A DNA stretch of 64,000 nt from Gaiellasilicea sp963763755 (lineage in GTDB: Bacteria > Actinomycetota > Thermoleophilia > Gaiellales > Gaiellaceae): the NCBI GenBank assembly GCA_963763755.1, contig CAVXQE010000004.1, positions 1 through 64,000 on the forward strand, written 5' to 3'. A model generated the notes under the pieces. It was not told where the DNA came from. It searched no databases and saw only the letters and a program-made list of their open reading frames with translations. Of this stretch, positions 54,860 to 63,194 are shown in pieces. A program made the translations under genes and the position numbers. Every line of letters starts with the position of its first letter. The stretch's first letter is position 1.

Positions 54860-57172
54860 TGTCGCCGCCGCGAGGTGCGAGCGGTGCGTCGACCAACCCG
54901 AGCGCGGTCGCCCGCTCGATCGCTTCGCTCCGACTGGACGCATCGAGCTTGCGGTAGACCGAGATCGCCTGGGTCTTCACGGTGTTGCGGGAGACGAACA
55001 GCCGCTCGGCGATCTCCCGGAACGAGAGGTGGGTCGTCAGCAGCGGCAGCAGGCGAAGCTCGGCCGCCGTCAGCGTCGACACCCAGCCCGATGACTGCGT
55101 CCGCGACCGTCGAGAGCCTCGCTCGCACCTGCTGCGCCTCTGCCACGAGCGTGCCGAGCGCCGGGCGCCGGCGAAGGATGTCGTCTGCCTCGCGGTAGAG
55201 CGTTCGCCGCGCCACTTGCGTCCGACAAGGCCAGATGCGCTTTCGCGAGCTCGAGCCGGGTCTGCACCGCGAACCAGGACAGAGCATGCGTCAGCATCGG
55301 GCGTGTCCGCTGCGCTGCCACGAGCGTCGTTCGGGCTCGCGCACCTTGCCCCTTGGCGATTGCGAGCCTCGCCGTGACCGCCAGCAGGATCGCGGTCACG
55401 ACGTAGTCCGTCGACGGTACGTCCTCGACGAACGCGCCGGCCAGGGCGAGCTCCGACTCTGCCGCGGCGAGATCGCCGCGCTCCAGCGCCAGGAGCGCCC
55501 GCTCGGAGCGCGCGACCACGCCGGCCCAGGTCGCTCCGCCGGCGACGGCCGCGTCCGCAGCCTCGACCCAGGATGGCCTCCGCTCGGTCGAGCTCTCCCG
55601 AGAACAGCATCGCCATCCCGCGCAGGAGGATGGAGACGGGGTACCACTGGCTCGTGTCGGGCAGGTGGGACAACGCGAGCTCGGCGTCGATCTGCATCTG
55701 CTCGACGCCGTCCTTGCAGAGCAAGGCGCGAACCGTGGCCGCCCAGGTCTCGAGGGGGCTCCCGTCCGGCATCGGGTCCTCGGACTCGGCCGTTTCGACC
55801 GCCAGCGCCCAACGCTCGGCGGCTTCCGGCCGGCCGCGCAACGCGTGCACCCAGACCCCCAGCACGGCGATCGCGGGGATACCGCTCGAGCAGGTCGGAA
55901 TCGTCGAACTGCGCGAGCCAGCGCTCGACCGTGGTCACACGGCCGCTGCGGTAGTACGGTCCCGCGAGCGCGCCGACGAGCTTGGCGAGCTCAGTCGGTG
56001 TCGCCCGCTGCGACGGAGTACTCGATCGCGACCTCCGGCTGTCCGTTCGCCACGCACCACGCGGCCGCTCTGCGATTGAGAGTCAGAGGGAGCTCGGGCT
56101 CGCGTCGCTCCGAGCTCCGCCTGGAGCATCTCCCGGAACAGATGGTGGTAGCGGAACCAGCGGCGCTGGTGGTCGAGAGCGACGACGAACAGGTTCTCGC
56201 GCTCCAGCTGCTCGAGCATCTGCGCCGAGTCGTCGCGCTCGAGCACCGCGTCGCACAGCGAAGCGCACATCGGCTCGAGCACGGCTGTCCGGAGCAGGAA
56301 CTCGAGCTGCGCGCGGCTCGACGCGGCTGAGCTCCTCGGCCCGCAGGTAGTCCGTGACGAAGCGGTCGTCGCCGCCGAACGACGCGACTGACGAGCTGCC
56401 GCCGTCCAGCGAGAGGGCCGCGAGATACAAACCGGCGGCCCAGCCCTCCGCACGCTCGTTCAGCGCTTCGGCCTGGCTCTTGGTCACGTCGGCTCCGGCT
56501 GCGGTCGAGCAGCGCGTGCGCTTCGGCGTCGTTCAGGGCAAGCGCGGCAGGCCCCAGCTCGAGCAGCTCGCCGTCGGCACGAAGCTTCGGGAGGCCCAGC
56601 CGGGCCTCGGCACGCCCGGAGAGCACCAGCTGCGACCCTCGCGGCACGTGGAGGAGCAGTGCGGCAAGGGCGTCGAGGCACTCGTGGTTCTCGAGCTCGT
56701 GCACGTCGTCGAGGACGAGCACGAGCGGCTCGGGCCGAGCAGCCAGCGCCGCGACGAGGCGCGGGACGCCCACGCGCCCACAGCGAGTCGCCGGAGCCCG
56801 CTGAGCGCCTTGAACACTGCGGGGTCGACCGTCGAGCCGGCGTTCAATGCCTCCGCGACGTACGTCAGAAAGACGACGGGATCGTTGTCGCGGTGGTCGA
56901 GCGAGACCCAGGCGAATTCGCGACGGTCGTGTGCCGCCCACTGCCCGAGGACCGTCGTCTTGCCGTAACCAGGGGGTGCGACGACGCTGACGACTCGACC
57001 GCTGCGCTCGCGGGAGAGGCGGCCGACGAGTCGCGGTGCGCTCGACGAGGCCCGGCCGCGGCGGCGGCACGTCGAGCTTGGCCCGCAGCAACTCGAACGC
57101 CTCTCGGATCTCCCCGTCGGGTCGGTGCTTTCTCGTGCCCTTCGTTTGGTCGTGCCGCTGCGGTGGCGGCAC
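54843..57172 (-). CDS. MalT-like LuxR-family transcriptional regulator (many frame breaks)
   Basis: Reassembly gives a protein of about 780-900 residues: N-terminal LLRAKLDVPPPRPGLVER, ATPase domain with Walker A VAPPGYGKTTVLGQWAAHD and Walker B LVLVLDDVHELENHECLDAL, a winged-helix and TPR-like middle (RWFRYHHLFREMLQAELGA; ALLALERGDLAAAESELALA), and the LuxR helix-turn-helix LSFREIAERLFVSRNTVKTQ. At least nine indels split it, the worst in the window. ATG 57172 is favoured because element-like site K lies 35 bp upstream. It is the best in-window candidate regulator of the motif network, by position only. Confidence 0.78.
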
Positions 57173-57206
57173 CGCTCCTCCGGTCTAACCCCACCACACC
57201 GTAGGC

Positions 57207-57230
57207 GCAATGACCCATTCGGGGCAAATG
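57207..57230 (-). promoter_or_regulatory. Weaker regulon-like element K upstream of LuxR gene
   Basis: The plus strand reads TGACCCATTCGGGGCA in the core, a 6/6 dyad with one mismatch. Read toward the regulator it resembles the consensus with one extra base. TAGACC lies about 21 nt beyond, a poor -10. Possible autoregulation. Confidence 0.45.
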
Positions 57231-57254
57231 TGCCCGCTGGTGATCGCGGTCAGG

Positions 57255-58355
57255 TCAGGTCAGAGCGGCCGGACCGGCGGGAGCCGGCTCGAGCGCGGCC
57301 TTCGCTGCGGCGACCTGCTCGCGCCGCGCCTTCGTCAGCTCCTGCACGAAGATCTGAATCATCGCCGCCAGCGGCACCGCGGTGAGTGCGCCGAGGACGC
57401 CGAGCAGCGCGCCGAACAGCGTCACGGCGACGATGATGAAGAAGCCCGAGAGGTTGACCGCCTTACCCTGAACCTTCGGCGTCACGACGTTGTTCTCCAC
57501 CTGCTGGTAGATGAGGACGACGGCGAGCATGATCAGCGCAGCCGTCAGCCCCTCCTCGGCCAGGATCACCGGCACGAGGATGAAGCCGGCGATCGTGGCG
57601 CCGAGGTTCGGGATCATGTCGAGCAGCCCGGCGATCACGCCCAGCGCGACCGCGTAGCTCGAGCCGAGCAGCCAGGCCGTCACCCCCTGCGTCGTGCCGG
57701 CGATGATGGCGATCACGATCACCCCGATCGCCCAGCGCGAGACCGACTCCGTCACGCGCTCCCACACAGCCAGCCACCGCTCATCGTCGCCGGGCGCGAG
57801 CACGCTCGCCAGGGCACCCTTCAGGTTGCCGATGTCCGACAGCAGGAAGAGGCACGTGAAGAGGATCGTGAACGCGGCGATGAAGACCGAGAAGCCGGCG
57901 CCCGCCAGCCCGAGCACGGCGGAGATCGCGTCGGGTACCCACTCCGCCACGTTCTTCGCGCCCTGTCTGCACGTTCTCCGCGGCTCCCGTGTCGCCGAGA
58001 AACGAGAGCTCGCTCGACTGCCGCAGCTGCTCGACGATCGACGGGAGGTCCTTGAGGAAGTCGCGCACGTATCCGACGATCCGCACGAGGAAGACCAGCG
58101 CGAGCAGCGTGACTGCGAGCCGCGGCGCCGAGCACGGTGAGGGTCGCCGCCAGGCCGCGTGACAACCCCGTCTTGGCCATCACGAACCGCACCGGGAACT
58201 CGAACACGAGCGCGAGGAAGATGCCGACGAAGATCGACCAGGAAGGTGTCGCCGATGGCCACGAACGCCGCCATCACGGCGAGCGTGGCAACCACGATCA
58301 CGACCGTCCGCAGCGGCAGCACGAGCTCCACCCGACGGCTCTCGCGCGACTCCAT
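57255..58355 (-). CDS. AI-2E family transporter (frame-broken)
   Basis: An 8-helix protein of about 367 residues. VELVLPLRTVVIVVATLAVM starts the first helices and the conserved C-terminal half is intact: AIIAGTTQGVTAWLLGSSYA, IAGLLDMIPNLGATIAGF, QQVENNVVTPKVQGKAVNLS and GALTAVPLAAMIQIF. Family members export quorum signals or act as Na+/H+ antiporters. Indels near 58240, 58130 and 57965 break the first half, after which the frame is restored. ATG 58355 lies 34 nt after element L, close to where transcription would start, so the mRNA may be leaderless. Confidence 0.85.
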   Translation of the reverse strand: MESRESRRVELVLPLRTVVIVVATLAVMAAFVAIGDTFLVDLRRHLPRARVRVPGAVRDGQDGVVTRPGGDPHRARRRGSQSRCSRWSSSCGSSDTCATSSRTSRRSSSSCGSRASSRFSATREPRRTCRQGAKNVAEWVPDAISAVLGLAGAGFSVFIAAFTILFTCLFLLSDIGNLKGALASVLAPGDDERWLAVWERVTESVSRWAIGVIVIAIIAGTTQGVTAWLLGSSYAVALGVIAGLLDMIPNLGATIAGFILVPVILAEEGLTAALIMLAVVLIYQQVENNVVTPKVQGKAVNLSGFFIIVAVTLFGALLGVLGALTAVPLAAMIQIFVQELTKARREQVAAAKAALEPAPAGPAALT

Positions 58356-58389
58356 GCCGCGATTCAAACGGATCTGCAGGCCGGGACGC

Positions 58390-58408
58390 CATCGCCCCGA
58401 TCGGATGA
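58390..58408 (-). promoter_or_regulatory. Regulon element L, upstream of AI-2E transporter
   Basis: TCATCCGATCGGGGCGATG on the minus strand fits the consensus. TTGAAT at positions 23-28 is the best -10 candidate. Seven bases further is the A of the ATG. Confidence 0.65.
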
Positions 58409-58432
58409 AGCGCAGGTTCTGACTCACAGACG

Positions 58433-59180
58433 TCAGCGCCGCGCCGGGATCGAGAATCCTGACCTCTACGTCCGGCGCGAGCTCCGCCGCGTGCCGTCGG
58501 AAGGCTTCGGGCGGATCCACCGACGTGCGTTCGGTTCACCGGCGAGAACGTGCCCCAGTGGATCGGAATGGCCAACCGCGGCTTCAACAGGCGCAGCGAC
58601 TGCGCGGCGCGCAGCGGGTCGAGATGTCCAGGCCCGACCTTCGACCCCCAGCCGGAGACCGGGAGCAGGGCGATGTCGATCGAGCCGGCGAGCGCGGACA
58701 TCCCGTCGAAGAGATCCGTGTCGCCGGCGAAGTAGATGCGCTGCGAGCCGGAGACGAGAACCCGAGGGAGGGCGCAGACCTGAGCACGATCCGACGCTCC
58801 GTCGTGCTCGGCGGGGGTCGCGCGAATCGTCACCTCGCCGATGCGCACCTCGTCGCCGACGTCGACCTCGCGCACGTCCGTGAAGCGTCGCACCAGCCGG
58901 CGGGCGCCCGTCGGCACGACGACGTCACGTCGGTTCGAGCAGCCGCAGCGACGGCAGGTCGCAGATGGTCGAAGTGGAGGTGTGACACGAGCAGCGGCGT
59001 CGATCCCTTCGAGCGCGGCCTTGTCGAGCGGTACGCGCCGCCTGAGGTGCCAGATCCGCGTGCCGAAGGACGGGGTCGGTCAGCAGGCGGACCCCGTCCA
59101 GCTCGATCAGTACGGTCGCGTGCCCGACGTAGAGGAGTCGGCCGGCGACGGGCTAAGCACCCCATCGAAGTCATTGCCAT
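58433..59180 (-). CDS. Metallo-beta-lactamase-fold hydrolase (UlaG-like, frame-broken)
   Basis: Pieces in order: GRLLYVGHATVLIELDGVRL, TDPVLR, the zinc motif VSHLHFDHL, LLEPTDVVVPTGARRLV, IYFAGDTDLFDG (metal aspartate), GPGHLDPLRAAQSLRLLKPR, LAIPIHWGTFSPVN (final histidine). These are the signatures of the UlaG/RNase Z-like branch. Substrate unknown. At least four indels disrupt it; the 3' end is approximate because the true stop is hidden by one of them. ATG 59180 coincides with the start predicted from the -10 box of element M, suggesting a leaderless mRNA. Confidence 0.8.
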
Positions 59181-59186
59181 ACCACG

Positions 59187-59231
59187 ATCCTCTCACCACG
59201 ACGCTCGTCCGACTTCATCCCATCGGTGTGA
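59187..59231 (-). promoter_or_regulatory. Regulon element M with -10 box, between MBL hydrolase and SHOCT protein
   Basis: TCACACCGATGGGATGAAG (59231-59213, minus strand) is followed by GAGGAT at positions 21-26 (59192-59187). It points to the hydrolase gene. The divergent gene starts 36 bp to the right of it. Confidence 0.7.
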
Positions 59232-59266
59232 TTGAAACGCCCGCCGACGCGTGCGATAACGCGCTG

Positions 59267-60541
59267 ATGCGAATGGTCGCCGCTCGCATCCTTGCCGTGC
59301 TCGGAGTGATCTTCGCCCTGGTGAGCCTCCTGGCCGGTTACGTCCGCTTCCAGGGCCTCGACACCGACACGGTTACGGGAACTGCAGGCGACCTCATAGC
59401 GGACGAGCAGATCCGCAATCAGGTCGCGGCCTCGCTCGTCGACCGCTGTACGCGAACATCGACGTCGCGGCTGCGCTGGAGCAGAAGCTTCCCACCGATC
59501 AGAAGGGCCTGGCCGGCCCCGTCGCGGCCGGGCTGCGCGAGTTCTCCGACCGGGCCGCCGTACGCATGCTCGAGCGCCCGCGCGTGCAGGCGCTCTGGGT
59601 GAACACCGTCACGCGGGCACACAGGCAGCTGATCAACGTCCTCGACGACGACGTCGGCCCGTTGAGCACCGAGAACGGTGCCGTCGTGCTCGACCTCCAG
59701 CCGCTCGTGATCCAGCTCGGGGACCGGGTCGCAGTCGTCGGCAATGTCGCGGAGCGGCTCGGTCCCGACGCCGGCCGGGTCGAGATCATGGAGGCGGACC
59801 AGCTCGAAACCGCGCAGGACCTGACTCGGATCCTGAAGTTCCTCGGCATGTGGCTCTGGCTGCTGCCGATCGCCCTCTGGGCGATCGCTCTCTGGATCGC
59901 CCGCGGCAAGCGAGCCTCGATCCTGCGCTGGATCGCGGTCGGGTCGATCCTCGCCGGGCTGATCGTGTTGGTGGTGCGACGCGTCGGCGGCTCGTTCATC
60001 ATCGATAGCCTCGTGCCGTCGACCGCCGTGCAGCCTGCAGCCCATGACGCGTGGGACATCCTCACCTCCCAGCTCCGCGACGGCGGCTTCACGTTCGTCG
60101 GTCTCGGGCGTGATCCTGCTCTTCGCGCTCTGGCTTGCCGGTACTTCAGCCGGCGGTGTCTCCGCACGGAGAGCGCTGGCGCCGTATCTGGCCCGCCCCG
60201 AGCTCGCCTTCAGCGTTGCGGCGTTCCTGTTCTTGCTGCTGCTTTGGTGGAGCCCGACCGTCCAGACCACGCGAGTGCCGCTGATGTTCGCCGCGGCGCT
60301 CGCCCTCGCTTTCGGGGTCGAGCTGCTCCGACGCCAGACCGCCCGCGAGATCCCGACGCCGCCGCCGCCCGACCTCGGCGGGTCCGTCCGCAGAGGCGTG
60401 GGCCGGATGCGAGGACGGACGGCTCAGGAGGACCGGCTCGGTGCGCTCGAACGTCTGGGCCGTCTGCGTGAGCAAGGCGTCCTGACCGACCAGGAGTTCG
60501 CGGCCGAGAAGGCGCAGCTTAGTGGGCCAGTAGCGCTTTGA
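59267..60541 (+). CDS. Membrane protein with SHOCT C terminus (two frame breaks)
   Basis: Joined frames give about 424 residues. An N-terminal helix (RILAVLGVIFALVSLLAGYV) precedes an extracytoplasmic helical domain (GTAGDLIADEQIRNQVAASL, ALWVNTVTRAHRQLINVLDD). Then come four or five helices (LGMWLWLLPIALWAIALWIA, ILLFALWLAGTSAG, FSVAAFLFLLLLWW) and the SHOCT tail LGRLREQGVLTDQEFAAEKA. The family is common in actinobacteria but has no assigned function. Indels near 59445 and 60105. It overlaps the convergent gene by 23 bp. Confidence 0.75.
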
Positions 60542-61024
60542 GGCCGACGATCACGAGCCCGAGGAAGACGTTGAGCGCGATCACTGTCGAGCGTTCCGGT
60601 CCGGTCGAGCTGCTCGACCGTCGCATACCGCTGACCTTGGACGCCGAGCGTCAGCACTCCGATCCCGAGCGCGAGCCAGACGGCCGTCTGGTCGCCGAGA
60701 ACACCGAACGCCGCAAGCACGAGCGCCGCGACGGGGGCCACGGCGGCCGCGGGAATGGACAGCTCGCGCCGAGCGACGGAGCCGAGCTCCGCCGCGGTCG
60801 AGTCGCCGGCCGGCGCTCGAGGCTCTCGGCGAGCCCATCGGAGTACACGTGCGCGACCCAGAGGACGAGCACGGTGACGACGACCACCACGGCGAGCCGC
60901 CCCGCGTCCGTCTCCTCGCCGCTGCGACTCCGGCGGTCACCGTCGCCATCACGACGATCGTTCCGTAGACGGTTCCCGCGATCCTGCCGGGGGAGCCGAA
61001 GACCAGCTGACTTCGCTCGACCAC
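60519..61024 (-). CDS. Four-helix membrane protein, unknown (frame-broken)
   Basis: The GTG start gives MVERSQLVFGSPGRIAGTVY, a typical opening of a small four-helix family. Then GRLAVVVVVTVLVLWVAHVY, a short polar loop, VAALVLAAFGVLGDQTAVWL, LGIGVLTLGVQGQRYA and the last helix ALNVFLGLVIVGLKALLAH. Two or three indels. Function unknown. It is flanked by convergent and divergent genes, and no regulon element is seen upstream. Confidence 0.65.
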
Positions 61025-61075
61025 GTCCCATCAGCGCGATTCTGTCCGCTTCGGCGACCGCGAGTCGGTGGAGTA

Positions 61076-62102
61076 GTGCGGCGCTTGCTCTCGAAGCGGG
61101 TGCTGCTCGGCCTCGCCGGCGCGGTTGTGATCGTCGCCACCTTCGCCTACCTCCTACCGACGATTGCCGACTACCGCGACGTCTGGCGCGTCGTGCAGGG
61201 CGTGTCGTGGGAGTGGACGGTCGCGCTCGTGGCAGTCACCGCGGTCAACATTCTGACCTTCGCGCCGCCGTGGCTGGTGCTTCTCCCCGGCCTCCGCTTC
61301 TGGCTGGCGCTGATGATGACCCAGGCGACGACTGCGCTCTCGATCGTGGTACCGGGAGGCGCGGCGGTCGGGATCGCGACCGCCTACGCGATGTTGCGGC
61401 GCTCGGGCTTCGCGCCGGCTGCCGTCGCTCGCTCGGTGACGCTCGTGAGCCTCTGGAACCAGCTCGCCAACCTGGCGTATCCGATCGTGGCGCTCTTCCT
61501 GTTGACGATGGCCGGGGAGGAGACGGCGGTGCTCGCGACCGCGGCGTTCGTCGGCGTGGCGATCCTGGGCGTCGCGGTCGCTGCGCTCGTGCTCGTCCTC
61601 TACAGCAATCGCATGGCCGTGGAGATCGGAGACCTGGCGGCGCGGGCGGCGACCTGGGTCAAGGGTCGCTTCCACCGTGAGCCGGTCACGTGGGGTGGGA
61701 GCAACTTCGAGCGCTTCCGGGTCGACGTCGTCGACATCCTCAAGCGGCGCTGGCACCTGCTCACGCTCGCCACGCTCGCCGGCAGCCTGACGGTCTTCGT
61801 CGTCCTGCTCGTCTCGTTGCGGGCACTCCAGCGTTCCGTCGGCCGAGGTGAGCGTCGTCGAGGCGTTCGCCGCCTGGTCGCTGGCTCGCCTCCTCGGCAG
61901 CATTCCGATCACGCCGGGCGGGATCGGGGTCGTCGAGCTGAGCCTGACGGCGGCGCTGATCGGCTTCGGGGGCAACAACGCCGGAGTCGTCGCGGCGGTG
62001 CTCGTGTTCCGCTTCCTGACGATCGTGCCGACGCTCGTGCTGGGCATGGTCGCCGCGGCCGTCTGGCGGCGCATCTCGAAGAGCGCGCCTGCGACTGGCT
62101 GA
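61076..62102 (+). CDS. Flippase-like / LPG-synthase TM-domain protein, copy 2 (one frame break)
   Basis: An 8-helix protein of about 341 residues with the same family features as the 48080 gene: TAVNILTFAPPWLVLLPGLR, TTALSIVVPGGAAVGIATAY, SVTLVSLWNQLANLAYPIVA and, beyond an indel near 61842, WSLARLLGSIPITPGGIGVV. The PGGAAVG and PGGIGVVE loops are hallmarks. It would translocate lipid-linked molecules. The stop is followed immediately by the YihY gene (TGAGTG). Confidence 0.82.
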
Positions 62103-63050
62103 GTGGACGACGCCGCGTAGACCACGCCTCTGGCGGCGCATCCTCCGAGCGCTGGAGATCGCGGGAACGACCTATGTGCAGACGGCCGGTGGTCAGCGGG
62201 CGGCGGCGATTTCGTACCGCGTCCTCTTCTCGCTCATCCCCTTCGTCGCGCTGCTCGTCTCCGTGCTCGAGCTCGTCCTGCCCGAGAGCGCGCAGCAAGA
62301 TGTTGTTTCCTGGCTCGTGAGCGTCGCGTCACTGCCCGACGAGCTCTGCCCAGAGCGTGGACGCCGCGGTCAAAGATGCAGGGCCACCGGCGTCGGCCAC
62401 GGGCGCCATCGCACTTGCCGCGCTGATCTGGGCGGCGAGCGGGATGATGGCGTCGGTGCGGTCGGCCTTCCAGGCGGTCTGGGGCAGCGCCGCCGACCGG
62501 CCCTATCTGCGCGGCAAGTTGCTCGACTTCGTGCTCGTGCTCGGAGCCGGCGTGCTCGTCGTCTCTGCGTTCGGACTCTCGATCGTCGTCCAGGTCGTCA
62601 CCGAGACGAGCAGCGAGATCGCGGAGGAGCTCGGCCGCGGGGAGTCCGCGACCGCCGGCCTCGGTGCGGTCGCGCAGCTCGCTGCCTCGCTCGCGCTCGC
62701 CCTGCTCGCGTTCGGGTTTCTCTATCGCTTCGTCCCGCCGGTGGCTCCGACGCATCCGAGATGTCGTGCCGGGCGCGATCGTGGCGGCCGTCGGCGTGCA
62801 TCTGGCCAGCGCGGGCTTCTCGATCTATCTGGCTCGCTTCGGCGGCTTCAACAACGTCTTCGGGCCGCTCGGCGCCATCCTCGCGTTCCTGCTGCTGGTG
62901 TACGTCGTCGCCGCCATCCTGCTCCTGGGCGCGTGCGTGGTCGCTGCCTGGCCGGAAACCGCGATCGAGCCGGAGAACGAGGAGTCGGTGTCGCTCCGCA
63001 GCCGCCTCGTCAGCGCCGCACGCGGGCTCGTCGTTCGGGACCGCAACTAG
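62103..63050 (+). CDS. YihY/BrkB family membrane protein (frame-broken)
   Basis: Pieces in order: LWRRILRALEIAGTTYVQTA, GQRAAAISYRVLFSLIPFVA, ATGAIALAALIWAASGMMAS, FQAVWGSAADRPYLRGKLLD, LLAFGFLYRFVPP and GGFNNVFGPLGAILAFLLLV. This is the six-helix YihY family, once called ribonuclease BN, of unproven transport function. Indels near 62120, 62350 and 62752. I take GTG 62103, which overlaps the flippase stop; GTG 62176 is the alternative. Confidence 0.82.
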
Positions 63051-63052
63051 TC

Positions 63053-63074
63053 AGATGACCCAATCGGGTCACGG
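63053..63074. promoter_or_regulatory. Weaker regulon-like dyad N in a convergent gap
   Basis: TGACCCAATCGGGTCA is a perfect 6-bp dyad with a 4-bp spacer, shorter than the main element but like site K. It lies three bases after the YihY stop, where no protein gene needs a promoter. Confidence 0.4.
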
Positions 63075-63154
63075 CGTGATGCAGGTCGATGCGTGAGAGT
63101 GGCTCCGGGTCCTGAGGGCGCCCCCGCGCCCCTTGCACCCCTCTCGAGCCTGCG

Positions 63155-63189
63155 TGAGGTGCCGGCCAGACCCCCAGGCCGGCACCTCA
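63155..63189. terminator. Bidirectional hairpin between YihY and RDD genes
   Basis: A perfect 13-bp stem (TGAGGTGCCGGCC, 63155-63167, with 63177-63189) and a 9-nt loop, 5 nt before the RDD stop. Confidence 0.75.
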
Positions 63190-63194
63190 TGCGG

